From NCBI GenBank assembly GCA_963710495.1, contig CAVQAI010000011.1, positions 850,745 through 914,744 on the forward strand: a stretch of DNA of 64,000 bases. Direction: 5' to 3'. Below are positions 14,922-23,958 of the stretch, piece after piece. Positions within the stretch are counted from its first letter, which is position 1. The number at the start of each line of letters is the position of its first letter. The DNA comes from Bog-756 sp963710495. GTDB lineage: Bacteria; Actinomycetota; Acidimicrobiia; Acidimicrobiales; RAAP-2. A model generated the notes under the pieces. It was not told the origin of the DNA, made no database searches, and saw only the letters and a list, made by a program, of their open reading frames with translations. The position numbers and the translations under genes were made by a program.

Positions 14922-17867
14922 ATGGCCGAGAACCTGGACCGGAGACCGCTGCTCCTCCTCGACGGGATGTCGTTGGCCTTCCGGGCCTACTACGCCCTGC
15001 CCCCCGACCTTGCCACCACGACGGGTGTCGTCACCAATGCCGTGCACGGGTTCGCCTCCATGCTGGTGTACCTGGTCCGCGAGCACCGGCCCGAAGGGAT
15101 CGTCGTGGCCTTCGACCTTCCCGGTGGGACCTTCCGGGACGAGATCGCCACCGACTACAAGGCCGGACGGGCCGATACCCCCGACGACCTCTTCCCCCAG
15201 TTCGACATGATCCGGGCGTTGCTCGGATCGCTCTCCATCCCGGTGGTCGGCGCCGAAGGGTTCGAGGCCGACGACGTCCTGGCCACCTTGGCCACCGAAG
15301 CGCGCGATCGCAAGCACCCGGTCGTCATCGTCACCGGGGACCGCGACTCGTACCAGTTGGTCGAGGACCCCTACGTCCGGGTCCTCTACAACAAGCGGGG
15401 AGTGAGCGACTACGCCCTCTACGACGAGGCCGGGATCGAGCAGCGGACCGGCGTGCGACCGGACCACTACGCGCTGCTGGCCGCCCTGCGCGGCGATCCG
15501 TCGGACAATCTTCCCGGGGTGCCGGGCGTGGGCGAGAAGACGGCGGCCAAGTTGGTCAACCAGTACGGGGATCTCGACACCCTCCTCGCCCATCTCGGCG
15601 ACCTCTCCCCGAAGCTCCGGGACAACCTCGGCCAGCACTTCGACCAGGTGCGCAGCAATGCCGAGGTGATCCCGCTGGTACGGGACGTGCCGCTCGACGT
15701 GCACATCGACGACTTGGCCCTCGGGGGTTGGGAGTTCGAGAAGGCCCGGAGCGTCTTCGCCGGGCTCGAGCTGAAGGCGGTGTGGGGCCGACTCTCGTCG
15801 CTCATGGAGGAAGGGGCCCTGGGGTTGCCCGCCGACGGGGTGCTGCCGTCCGGCACGGACCTGGCCGGGGGTGGGACCGGGCCCGTCGGCCCGACCGGAT
15901 CCGGCCCGGCCGGCTCGGAGCCGGACTGGCTCGACCCGTCCACGACGGCCGTGCCCTCGACGCCGAGCCAGGCGGTCAAGGACATCGGGCGGGTGGTCAC
16001 CGCCGCCCGCCGGGCCACCGGGAACGTGGCCGTCCAGGCTTCGTGGGTGGGGGACCCCGGTCGTTCGCCCTTGTTGTCCCTGATCGTGACGCCCGAATCG
16101 CCGCCGACCGAGGACGACGGCGAGCGCGACCGGCTCGGGACCCCGCCCGTTGTCCAGCTCGGCCGATCCGCCACGCCCGCCGACGCCCGAACCGACCGCG
16201 ACGGAACGTCCGTGCTCGGCGAAGCCAAGGTGCTCGCCGCCCTGGCGTCGGCCTTCGGCCCGGGCGGGGTCGGGGTGGTCGCCCACGACGCCAAGGAGCT
16301 CATGCGCTCGCTCCTGCCCCTCGGGGTCGACATGGTCTCGCTGGCCATGGACACGGCGGTGGCCGCCTACCTGCTGGATCCGTCGGTCGACCACTACCGG
16401 TTGCCCGATCTGGCCGCCGCCCATCTGGGCGTCGAGCTGGCCGGCGCCAGCGGCGGCGAGGGGCAGGGCGCCTTCGCGCTGGAGACGGCCGACGCCCCCG
16501 AGGCAGACGGCGACGTCTCGGCCACCGATGACGGGATCGGCGCAGATGGCGGCGGGGGAGGGATCGACGCCGAGGCCGTGCGTGCCGCCCTGGTCCTCGC
16601 CCGGCTGCGCGCCCCGCTGCGGGCGGCCTTGGAAGCGGTGGGGGAGTCCGATCTCTCTGACCGGATCGAGCAACCGCTCGTCCGGGTGCTGGCCCGGATG
16701 GAGGTGTTCGGCATCGCGGTCGACCGGGCGGTGCTCCGATCGATCGCCGCCGAGCTGGCCGAAGAGTGCCAATCCCTCGAGGCCACCCTCCACGAGCTGG
16801 CCGAGGGCCCTTTCAACGTCAACTCGGTCCCCCAACTGCGCTCGGTCCTGTACGACCGCCTCGGCCTGACTCCGTTGCGCAAGACCAAGACGGGCTTCTC
16901 GACCGACGCACGGACCCTCGAGCTCCTCCGGGACCAGCATCCGATCGTCGAGGTGTTGCTCCGCTACCGGGAAGTGGAGAAGCTGCGGTCCACCTACGGC
17001 GAGAGCCTGGCCAACGAGGTCGCCCCGGACGGCCGGATCCACGCCACCTTCCGCCAGACGGTGGCCCGGACCGGGCGCCTCTCGTCGGACCGGCCCAACC
17101 TGCACAACATCCCGGTGCGGACGGAGCAGGGGCGGCAGTTCCGCCGCGCCTTCGTGCCCTCCCCGGGGCGGCGGTTGCTGGTGGCCGACTACGACCAGGT
17201 CGAGTTGCGGGCCATCGCCCACCTCTCGGGGGACCCGGGGCTCAGCGCCGCGTTCGCCGCCGGCGAGGACATCCATGCCACCGTGGCGTCCCGGGTCTTC
17301 GGCGTCGAACCGGAGGACGTGACCACGGCCCAGCGGTCCACGGCCAAGATGGTCTCCTACGGCCTCGCCTACGGCATGGAGGCCTTCGGGCTCTCCCAGC
17401 GGCTGGCCGTCCCGGTCGAGGAGGCCCAGCTGATCCTGGAGTCCTATTTCACCGGCTTCCCGTCGGTGCGCAAGTACATGGAGCAGGCGGTCAACGAGGC
17501 CCGCCTGGACGGCTACACGGTGACGGCCTTCGGGCGCCGCCGGCCCCTGCCCGATCTGGCGGCCTCCAACTACCAGGTGCGCCAAGCCGCCGAGCGCCAG
17601 GCCATGAACGCCGGGATCCAGGGGCTGGCCGCCGACCTGTTCAAGCTGGCCCTGGTCCGGCTCGACGGCGGGCTCGAGGAGCGGGGACTGGCCTCGCAGC
17701 TGGTGCTCCAGGTCCACGACGAGGTACTCGTCGACGTGGATCCCGACGAGTCCGACGAGGTGGCCGAGCTCACCGAACGTGCCCTCGTCGGTGCGGCCGA
17801 CTTGAGCGTCCCGCTCCAGGTCGACATGGCCTGGGGCGCCTCGTGGGCCGAAGCCAAGGGAAGTTGA
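14922..17867 (+). CDS. polA: DNA polymerase I
   Basis: A 981-residue repair and Okazaki-processing polymerase. Residues 1-300 are the 5'-3' flap exonuclease (LLLDGMSLAFRAYYALP; FEADDVLAT; GDRDSYQLV; DNLPGVPGVGEKTA). A middle domain follows in which the DxE exonuclease motif is not seen (VAVQASWVGD in its place), so proofreading is probably absent, as in other actinobacterial PolA. The polymerase domain carries motif A VADYDQVELRAIAHLSGD, motif B RSTAKMVSYGLAYGM and motif C LQVHDEVLVDV. The open frame extends upstream, but ATG 14922 gives the family start. The middle domain has low-complexity Gly/Pro and acidic insertions, making it longer than the usual 900. Confidence 0.97.
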   Translation: MAENLDRRPLLLLDGMSLAFRAYYALPPDLATTTGVVTNAVHGFASMLVYLVREHRPEGIVVAFDLPGGTFRDEIATDYKAGRADTPDDLFPQFDMIRALLGSLSIPVVGAEGFEADDVLATLATEARDRKHPVVIVTGDRDSYQLVEDPYVRVLYNKRGVSDYALYDEAGIEQRTGVRPDHYALLAALRGDPSDNLPGVPGVGEKTAAKLVNQYGDLDTLLAHLGDLSPKLRDNLGQHFDQVRSNAEVIPLVRDVPLDVHIDDLALGGWEFEKARSVFAGLELKAVWGRLSSLMEEGALGLPADGVLPSGTDLAGGGTGPVGPTGSGPAGSEPDWLDPSTTAVPSTPSQAVKDIGRVVTAARRATGNVAVQASWVGDPGRSPLLSLIVTPESPPTEDDGERDRLGTPPVVQLGRSATPADARTDRDGTSVLGEAKVLAALASAFGPGGVGVVAHDAKELMRSLLPLGVDMVSLAMDTAVAAYLLDPSVDHYRLPDLAAAHLGVELAGASGGEGQGAFALETADAPEADGDVSATDDGIGADGGGGGIDAEAVRAALVLARLRAPLRAALEAVGESDLSDRIEQPLVRVLARMEVFGIAVDRAVLRSIAAELAEECQSLEATLHELAEGPFNVNSVPQLRSVLYDRLGLTPLRKTKTGFSTDARTLELLRDQHPIVEVLLRYREVEKLRSTYGESLANEVAPDGRIHATFRQTVARTGRLSSDRPNLHNIPVRTEQGRQFRRAFVPSPGRRLLVADYDQVELRAIAHLSGDPGLSAAFAAGEDIHATVASRVFGVEPEDVTTAQRSTAKMVSYGLAYGMEAFGLSQRLAVPVEEAQLILESYFTGFPSVRKYMEQAVNEARLDGYTVTAFGRRRPLPDLAASNYQVRQAAERQAMNAGIQGLAADLFKLALVRLDGGLEERGLASQLVLQVHDEVLVDVDPDESDEVAELTERALVGAADLSVPLQVDMAWGASWAEAKGS

Positions 17868-17908
17868 CCGCCGCTCGTCCCTCGGGAGCATTGGGGTACG
17901 CTTGTCCC

Positions 17909-17938
17909 CCGGCCACCTCGGTGTGGCCGGTGTCTTTT
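17909..17938 (+). terminator. Hairpin with T-rich tail after polA
   Basis: CCGGCCAC at 17909-17916 pairs perfectly with 17923-17930 across a six-base loop, followed by TGTCTTTT. This fits an intrinsic terminator for polA, or an attenuator in the rpsA leader, since rpsA starts 58 bases later. A TACGCT hexamer at 17897-17902 just before the hairpin could be a -10 element, which would place the hairpin in the rpsA leader. Confidence 0.55.
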
Positions 17939-17995
17939 GCCAGCGCCGACGGTTCGGCTGCGGCAGATCTGTCCGGAAAGCGAGCTACCTAGTCC

Positions 17996-19555
17996 ATGTC
18001 CACTACTTCCGACGTCCGATCCGACGGTACGGCCCTCCTCTCGCCCGAGGCGATGGGCACCTTCGACGAAAACGGTACGTACGTCCCACGACCCGTGACC
18101 GAGGACGACCTCGGCGGCGCATCGCTCGAGGACGCCATGGCCGGCACCATCGTCGAGTTCGAGGACGGTGACCTGGTCGAGGGGACCGTGGTCAAGATCG
18201 ACCGGGACGAGGTGCTGCTGGACATCGGGTTCAAGTCCGAAGGCGTCATCCCGGTGCGGGAGCTCTCCATCCGCAACGACGTCGACCCGTCGGAGATCGT
18301 GAAGCTGGGAGAGCCCATCGAGGCCCTGGTGCTCCAGAAGGAGGACAAGGAGGGGCGCCTCATCCTCTCCAAGAAGCGGGCCCAGTACGAGCGGGCCTGG
18401 GGCACCATCGAGAAGCTGAAGGAGGCGAACGAGGTCGTCACCGGTCCGGTCATCGAGGTGGTGAAAGGTGGGCTGATCGTCGACATCGGCCTGCGCGGCT
18501 TCCTGCCGGCTTCGCTGGTGGAGTTGCGCCGGGTGCGCGAGCTCCAGCCGTACGTGGGGCGGACCATCGAGGCCAAGATCATCGAGCTCGACCGCAACCG
18601 CAACAACGTGGTCCTCTCCCGACGGGCCTGGCTGGAGGAGACCCAGAAGGAGCAGCGGGGCGAGTTCCTGGAGAACCTCAAGCCGGGCGAGCGGCGCCGG
18701 GGCGTGGTCTCGTCGGTGGTCAACTTCGGCGCCTTTGTCGACCTCGGTGGGATGGACGGCCTGGTGCACGTGTCGGAGCTGTCCTGGAAGCACGTGGACC
18801 ACCCCTCCTCGGTGGTCTCGGTCGGCGACGAGATCGAGGTCGAGGTGCTCGACGTGGATCTGTCGAAGGAGCGCATCAGCCTGTCGCTGAAGGCGACCCA
18901 GACCGATCCGTGGCAGGAGTTCGCCAACAGCCACCAGGTGGGCGAGCTGGTCTACGGCCGCATCACCAAGCTGGTGCCGTTCGGGTCGTTCGTCCAGGTG
19001 GGCGACGGCATCGAGGGGCTGGTCCACATTTCGGAGATGGCCGGCCACCATGTCGATCTCCCCGAGCAGGTGGTGACGCCGGGCGAGGAGCTGTGGGTCA
19101 AGATCATCGACATCGACCTGCAGCGCCGCCGGATCAGCTTGTCGATCAAGCAGGCGGCCGAGGGAGGTGAGGTCTCCGAGGAGTACCGCGAGGCCTTCGG
19201 CGAGCATGCCTACGACGCCGAGGGGAACTATGTGGGCCCCTTCGAGTTCGCCGAGGCCGAGTTCACACCGGAGACCGAGGCCCAGGCGGCCTGGGCGGAC
19301 TACGTCGCCGAGCACGGCCCGGGCGAGGGCGCACCCGAGGAGGGGTCGGCGCCAGGACCGGCGGCACCCGAGGCGGCGGCACCCGAGGCGGCCGCACCCG
19401 AGGCGGCCGCACCCGAGGCGGCCGCACCCGAGCCGGTGGCCACAGAGCCGGTGGCGACAGACGAGGCGGTGGCGACAGACGAGGCGGTGGCGACGAGCGT
19501 CACCACGACCGACGGGACCGAGGCCCCAGCCCGCGAGGGCGGCGCGCCGGCCTGA
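17996..19555 (+). CDS. rpsA: 30S ribosomal protein S1
   Basis: A 519-residue RNA-binding protein that helps the small subunit engage mRNA. After an acidic N terminus, four S1 domains follow at about 55-125, 140-210, 225-295 and 310-380 (e.g. GTVVKIDRDEVLLDIGFKSE; GVVSSVVNFGAFVDLGG; GRITKLVPFGSFVQVGD). The C-terminal 80 residues are a low-complexity acidic tail of APEAA and VATDEA repeats encoded by tandem DNA repeats. Four domains rather than six is normal for actinobacteria. In leaderless-rich genomes S1 dependence is expected to be partial. Confidence 0.95.
   Translation: MSTTSDVRSDGTALLSPEAMGTFDENGTYVPRPVTEDDLGGASLEDAMAGTIVEFEDGDLVEGTVVKIDRDEVLLDIGFKSEGVIPVRELSIRNDVDPSEIVKLGEPIEALVLQKEDKEGRLILSKKRAQYERAWGTIEKLKEANEVVTGPVIEVVKGGLIVDIGLRGFLPASLVELRRVRELQPYVGRTIEAKIIELDRNRNNVVLSRRAWLEETQKEQRGEFLENLKPGERRRGVVSSVVNFGAFVDLGGMDGLVHVSELSWKHVDHPSSVVSVGDEIEVEVLDVDLSKERISLSLKATQTDPWQEFANSHQVGELVYGRITKLVPFGSFVQVGDGIEGLVHISEMAGHHVDLPEQVVTPGEELWVKIIDIDLQRRRISLSIKQAAEGGEVSEEYREAFGEHAYDAEGNYVGPFEFAEAEFTPETEAQAAWADYVAEHGPGEGAPEEGSAPGPAAPEAAAPEAAAPEAAAPEAAAPEPVATEPVATDEAVATDEAVATSVTTTDGTEAPAREGGAPA
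19364..19486 (+). repeat. Coding tandem repeats in rpsA
   Basis: Four near-identical 15-base units (GCACCCGAGGCGGCC) run from 19364 to 19423 with a partial fifth, giving Ala-Pro-Glu-Ala-Ala repeats. Two perfect 18-base units at 19451-19468 and 19469-19486 encode VATDEA repeats. Copy number is likely to vary between strains. Confidence 0.85.
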
Positions 19556-19557
19556 CC

Positions 19558-19578
19558 CCGGGTTCCGGCGGGACCCGG
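19558..19578 (+). terminator. Hairpin between convergent rpsA and oppF
   Basis: A nine-base-pair stem (CCGGGTTCC with GGGACCCGG, one G-U pair) and three-base loop lies three bases beyond the rpsA stop codon. There is no T-tract. Its position between convergent genes suggests a bidirectional terminator. Confidence 0.4.
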
Positions 19579-19638
19579 TTGGCGGGGGATCCGTTGCCTC
19601 GCCCCGGTGAGGACGGCCCGGTGCCCCTGGTGGAGCCG

Positions 19639-20754
19639 TCAGGCGTCGACTTGGCTCGGGACCGGCTGTGGGGCGGGCGGGACGTCGGCGGTGGCCTGGA
19701 CCGCGTCGGTGGTCACCCCGTTCGTGTCCTTGCCGACCAGCGGGAAGTGGCAGGCCACTTGGTGCCCCGGGGCGATCTCGCGCAGCGGCGGTTCCTGCTC
19801 GGTGCACAGGTCCTGGGCGTAGGGGCACCGGGTCCGGAACCGGCAGCCCGAGGGCGGGTCGAGGGCCGAGGGGATCTCCCCGGTGAGCCCCCGGTGTTCG
19901 GAGCGGTGGTCGGGGTCCGGTTCGGGAATCGAGCCCAGGAGCGCCTCGGTGTAGGGGTGGGCCGCGCTCCGGTACAGCTCGTCCGAAGCCGCCACCTCGA
20001 CCAGCTTTCCGAGGTACATGACGGCCACCCTGTCGCTCACGTTCTTCACCACGGCGAGGTCGTGGGCGATGAAGACCATGGTCAACCCGAACCTGGCCCT
20101 GAGATCGGCCAGCAGGTTGAGGATCTGGGCCTGGACCGACACGTCGAGGGCCGAGACGGGCTCGTCGCAGATGAGGAGGTCGGGGTCCATCATCAGGGCG
20201 CGGGCGATGCTGATGCGCTGGCACTGCCCGCCGGAGAACTCCTGGGGCCGGCGATCGCCCGCCGTGTCGGGGTCGATCCCCACCGCGTCGAGCATCTCTC
20301 GAACCTTGACGGCGCGCTCCTCCTTCGTGCCCCGGCGCCAGATGTTGAGCGGCTCGGCGACGATGTCGCGGACCCGACGCCGGGGGTTGAGCGACGAGAT
20401 CGGGTCCTGGAAGATCATCTGGATTTTGGTTCGGGCGCTGCGCAGCTCCCGCTTGGACAGCCGGCTCAGGTCCTGGCCCCGGTAGACGACCCGGCCCGAC
20501 GTGACGGGCTGCACCTGGACCAGGGCCCGGCCCGTGGTCGACTTGCCGCAGCCGGACTCGCCGACCAGTCCGAGCGTCTCACCTTTCATCACGGTGAAGC
20601 TCACCCCCGACACGGCATGGACCCGCCGGTGGCCGCTACGGAATTCCACCACCAGGCTGTCGACCTCGAGCACTTCCTCGCCCGGCTGGGCCGAGGGGAT
20701 CTCGGAAGGGCTCGAGGCTGCCTTGCCGCCGGGGGCGGAGGCGGGGCTGGTCAC
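19639..20754 (-). CDS. Peptide ABC transporter ATP-binding protein (OppF/DppF type)
   Basis: A 371-residue ATPase of a dipeptide/oligopeptide/nickel importer. Walker A GESGCGKST, signature FSGGQCQRISIARAL (glutamine-cysteine replaces the usual glutamine-arginine after SGGQ), Walker B LLICDEPVSALD and the H-loop IAHDLAV are present, followed by the family's C-terminal cysteine-rich region (GCRFRTRCPYAQDLCTEQEPP), which may hold an iron-sulphur cluster or simply be structural. GTG 20754 overlaps the preceding gene's stop. It is the last gene of a five-gene operon. Confidence 0.93.
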   Translation of the reverse strand: MTSPASAPGGKAASSPSEIPSAQPGEEVLEVDSLVVEFRSGHRRVHAVSGVSFTVMKGETLGLVGESGCGKSTTGRALVQVQPVTSGRVVYRGQDLSRLSKRELRSARTKIQMIFQDPISSLNPRRRVRDIVAEPLNIWRRGTKEERAVKVREMLDAVGIDPDTAGDRRPQEFSGGQCQRISIARALMMDPDLLICDEPVSALDVSVQAQILNLLADLRARFGLTMVFIAHDLAVVKNVSDRVAVMYLGKLVEVAASDELYRSAAHPYTEALLGSIPEPDPDHRSEHRGLTGEIPSALDPPSGCRFRTRCPYAQDLCTEQEPPLREIAPGHQVACHFPLVGKDTNGVTTDAVQATADVPPAPQPVPSQVDA

Positions 20755-22019
20755 AGCGAGCGGACCTCGGCCTCGGGATCGATGGCGGTGTCCGCCGGTG
20801 TGCCCGGCGTCCCCGACCCGTTCGGGGCGGGCGACGGGAGAGCGCTGCCGCCGTCGGTGCCGACGGTGGCCGGGACGACCGGAACTCCGGAACCACCCGA
20901 ACCGCCCCCAGCGGCCGACCCGGGCGGCCCGAGCCGAGGATCGGCCCCGGGTATCCGACTGGAAGGGGCGGTGGGGATGCCGTTCACCAGCGGGAACCAG
21001 CAGGCGAAGAGATGGTCGGGCGTGCCGGCGGTGCGGAGTGGAGGCTCGCTCTCGCGGCACTTGTCCTGGACGTAGGGGCAACGGGGGGCGAACCGGCAAC
21101 CGGAGGGGGGATGGATCAGATCGGGCGGCCGTCCGGCGATGGCCCGGAGCCGGCTGCCGCTCGGCTCCGAGAGGCGGGGGATGGAGTCCACCAGGGCTCG
21201 GGTGTAGGGCATGTGGGTGTCGGCGAACAGGGTGGGCGTCGGCGCCTGTTCCACGATGCGCCCGGCGTACATGACCACGATGTGGTCCGTCCGGCTGGCC
21301 ACCACGCCGAGGTCGTGGGTCACCAGGATGACCGCCATGTGCCGCTCGCGCTGCAGGGCGGCCAGCAGGTCGAGGATCTGGGCCTGCACGGTGACGTCGA
21401 GCCCGGTGGTCGGCTCGTCGGCGAGCACCAACCGCGGCGCGCAGGCCAGGGCGATGGCGATCATGACCCGCTGGCGCATGCCCCCCGACAGCTGGAACGG
21501 GAACCACCGGATCCGCTCCTCCGGGGAGGGGATGCCCACCGAGTGGAGCAGCTCGATGGCCTGAGCCTTGGCCTCGGACCGGTCCATGCCGAGATGCAGC
21601 CGGAGCGACTCGGTGATCTGCTTGCCGATGCGCTTCACCGGGTTGAGCGCCGTCATCGGGTCCTGGAAGATCATGCTCAGCTCGGCGCCCCAGACCTGGC
21701 GGAGCTGGACCTGGCTCATGGCCGTCAGCTCGTGGCCGACGAAGGTGACCGTGCCGCTCTTCAACACGTCACGGGCGGGGAGCAGACCCATGATCGAACG
21801 GGCCAGCACGGTCTTGCCCGATCCCGACTCGCCCACGATCCCGAGCGTCTCCCCGCGACGGACCGTGAGTGACACGCCGTCGACCGCTCGGACCGTCCCC
21901 CTCGAGGTGCGGAAGGCGGTGTGGAGGTCATCGACGACCAGCAACGGCTCGGTCGGATTGCCGATGTCGCCGAACTCGACGGACTGGGCGTGCCGCCGGG
22001 TGAGCGAACGCAGGCTCAC
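20751..22019 (-). CDS. Peptide ABC transporter ATP-binding protein (OppD/DppD type)
   Basis: A 422-residue partner ATPase. Walker A GESGSGKT, signature LSGGMRQRVMIAIAL, Walker B LVLADEPTTGLD and H-loop VTHDLGV are intact, followed by the same cysteine motif (GCRFAPRCPYVQDKC). The C terminus carries about 70 extra residues of Gly/Pro/Ser-rich low complexity, which is longer than typical OppD. Both ends overlap neighbours by four bases, so translation is coupled across the operon. Confidence 0.93.
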   Translation of the reverse strand: MSLRSLTRRHAQSVEFGDIGNPTEPLLVVDDLHTAFRTSRGTVRAVDGVSLTVRRGETLGIVGESGSGKTVLARSIMGLLPARDVLKSGTVTFVGHELTAMSQVQLRQVWGAELSMIFQDPMTALNPVKRIGKQITESLRLHLGMDRSEAKAQAIELLHSVGIPSPEERIRWFPFQLSGGMRQRVMIAIALACAPRLVLADEPTTGLDVTVQAQILDLLAALQRERHMAVILVTHDLGVVASRTDHIVVMYAGRIVEQAPTPTLFADTHMPYTRALVDSIPRLSEPSGSRLRAIAGRPPDLIHPPSGCRFAPRCPYVQDKCRESEPPLRTAGTPDHLFACWFPLVNGIPTAPSSRIPGADPRLGPPGSAAGGGSGGSGVPVVPATVGTDGGSALPSPAPNGSGTPGTPADTAIDPEAEVRSL

Positions 22020-22975
22020 AGGAGGCCCTCTCGGATGTCGAACCGCTGGCGGAGCCGGTCACCGATGAGGTTGATCGACAACAGGAGCAAGAACATGGCC
22101 AGCACCGGCCACATCATGATGTAGGGATTGGTGTTGAGGTTGTTGTTCGAGGCGCCCTCCGAGATCATGTTGCCCCACGACGGTGAGGGGAGCGGCACCG
22201 ACAGCCCCAGGAAGGCCAGCGAGCCCTCGATCACGATGACTCCGGCGATGGTGATCAGCCCGAAGGTCACGGCTACGGGTATGACGTTCGGGAGGATCTC
22301 CCGGAACACGATCCGGGTGGAGCCGGCTCCGAGTGTCTTGGCCGCGATGACGAAGTCGCGATTGGCGAAGGACAGGCTGGAGGCCCGGATGACCCGGTAC
22401 AACAGGGGAATGGTGGCCACGCCGATGATGATGGTGATCTTCGGGAGGGTCTGCCCCCAAAAGGCCACCACCGCGATCACGGCCACGATGGCCGGGAAGG
22501 CCAGCAGGACGAACGCGCCGGCGTTGAGCGAGATGTCCAGCCGGCCGCCCTTGTATCCCGAGATCAGGCCCAGCGTGCCGCCGATCACCATGCCGATGGC
22601 AACCGCGCCGAACCCGACCACCAGCGACACGCGCGAGCCGAAGATGAGCCGGCTCAGCAGGTCACGACCGAGGTCGTCGGTGCCCAGCAGGTGGTGGATG
22701 CTGGGCGAGGCGTTGATGGCGGAATAGTTCTGGAAGTCGGGGCTGGGCAGGGGGAGCAGGTTGGCCACGATGGCCAGCACCACGACCAGCCCGACCCAAC
22801 CGAGGGCGATCCAGAAGAGAAAGCCGAGCGGCCGGCGGAGCAGGATGTCGTCGCTGTCGAGGCTCTCGCTCTGGCGCGACACCACCAGTTCGTCCACGGC
22901 GGCCAGGCCGGGGACGGTGTCGGCCAGCAGCGCACCCGAGGTCCGGGTGGACGTGAGCTCGCGGTCGTCAGGCAT
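22016..22975 (-). CDS. Peptide ABC transporter permease (OppC/DppC type)
   Basis: A 319-residue inner-membrane permease with a cytoplasmic N-terminal tail, a first helix near 52-72 (LFWIALGWVGLVVVLAIVA) and the OppC N domain (LLGTDDLGRDLLSRLIFGSR), then five helices. The EAA loop that contacts the ATPases is visible around ASSLSFANRDFVIAAKTLGAG. It pairs with the OppB-type permease three bases upstream. Confidence 0.92.
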   Translation of the reverse strand: MPDDRELTSTRTSGALLADTVPGLAAVDELVVSRQSESLDSDDILLRRPLGFLFWIALGWVGLVVVLAIVANLLPLPSPDFQNYSAINASPSIHHLLGTDDLGRDLLSRLIFGSRVSLVVGFGAVAIGMVIGGTLGLISGYKGGRLDISLNAGAFVLLAFPAIVAVIAVVAFWGQTLPKITIIIGVATIPLLYRVIRASSLSFANRDFVIAAKTLGAGSTRIVFREILPNVIPVAVTFGLITIAGVIVIEGSLAFLGLSVPLPSPSWGNMISEGASNNNLNTNPYIMMWPVLAMFLLLLSINLIGDRLRQRFDIREGLL

Positions 22976-22978
22976 CCG

Positions 22979-23923
22979 TCATCCTCTCGTCACGCGGGGA
23001 TCGACCACGGTGAAGATGAAGTCGATGACGAATTGCAGGATCACGTAGACGACCGCCACCACCAAGGTGATGCCTTGGACGACCAGGTAGTCGCGCTGGT
23101 TGACCGCCAGGACCAACGAGTACCCCAGACCGCTCAGCGCAAACAGGTACTCGACGATGAACGTGCCGGCGATGAGGGCGCCGATGTTCACCCCGGCCGC
23201 GGCCAGCAGGGAGAACGACGAAGGCCGGAAGGCATGGCGCCACATGATCCGCCGGGAGGACAGGCCTTTGGAGCGGGCCATGGTGATGAAGTCCTCCTGC
23301 AGCGTGCTGATCAGGTCCGAGCGGAACAGCCGGTAGTAGACGGCGATCGAGCCGGCGGTGATGGCCAACGACGGCAGGATCATGTCGTGCAGGTTGGCCC
23401 CCGGGTTCTGGGTGAAGGGCACGTACCCGGTGGCGGGGAACCAGTGGAGCCCGACGGCGAAGATGGCCACCATGACCGGAGCGATGACGAAGGGGGGCAG
23501 GGCCAACATCCCGAAGGTCCCGGTGGTGGCCACGTTGTCCAGAGGACGGTTGGGCCGCCGGGAGGTCACGAGCGCCAACGGGATGGCCACGGCGAAGGCG
23601 ATGACCTGGGAGATGACGATGAGCTCGAGGTCGATGGGCCACCCCGTCGAGATGATATGCCGCACCGACTCGTGGTTCAGGTAGGACTGCCCGAGGTTGC
23701 CGTGGAACACCGCGGTCAGCCAGGTGAAGTACTGCTGGAAGAGGGGCTTGTTGAGGCCCAGCTGCTTGAAGAGGACGGCCCGGTTGTGGGCGGTGTCGTT
23801 GGGCCCGAGGATGGTCACCGACGGGTCGCCCGGGAGGAGGTGGACGAGCAGGAAGATCAGTACCGAGATGATGAATGCCACCACCACCAGTTGGAGCAGT
23901 CGGCGGATGAGGTACTTGATCAT
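22979..23923 (-). CDS. Peptide ABC transporter permease (OppB/DppB type)
   Basis: A 314-residue permease with the classic N terminus MIKYLIRRLLQLVVVAF, then LLPGDPSV, six predicted helices and an EAA loop (FITMARSKGLSSRRIMWRHA). The start at 23923 matches the family; the frame continues upstream only as a shadow. It lies 35 bases after the binding-protein gene and just ahead of the OppC-type gene. Confidence 0.93.
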   Translation of the reverse strand: MIKYLIRRLLQLVVVAFIISVLIFLLVHLLPGDPSVTILGPNDTAHNRAVLFKQLGLNKPLFQQYFTWLTAVFHGNLGQSYLNHESVRHIISTGWPIDLELIVISQVIAFAVAIPLALVTSRRPNRPLDNVATTGTFGMLALPPFVIAPVMVAIFAVGLHWFPATGYVPFTQNPGANLHDMILPSLAITAGSIAVYYRLFRSDLISTLQEDFITMARSKGLSSRRIMWRHAFRPSSFSLLAAAGVNIGALIAGTFIVEYLFALSGLGYSLVLAVNQRDYLVVQGITLVVAVVYVILQFVIDFIFTVVDPRVTRG

Positions 23924-23958
23924 CGTGGGGTCGGAGCGCGGCGGCGGGGTCCGGACAC

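Noticed and set aside
14583..17891. An 1102-residue open frame antisense to polA
   Set aside because: Shadow of polA; no start signal or family match, and polA on the plus strand is unmistakable.
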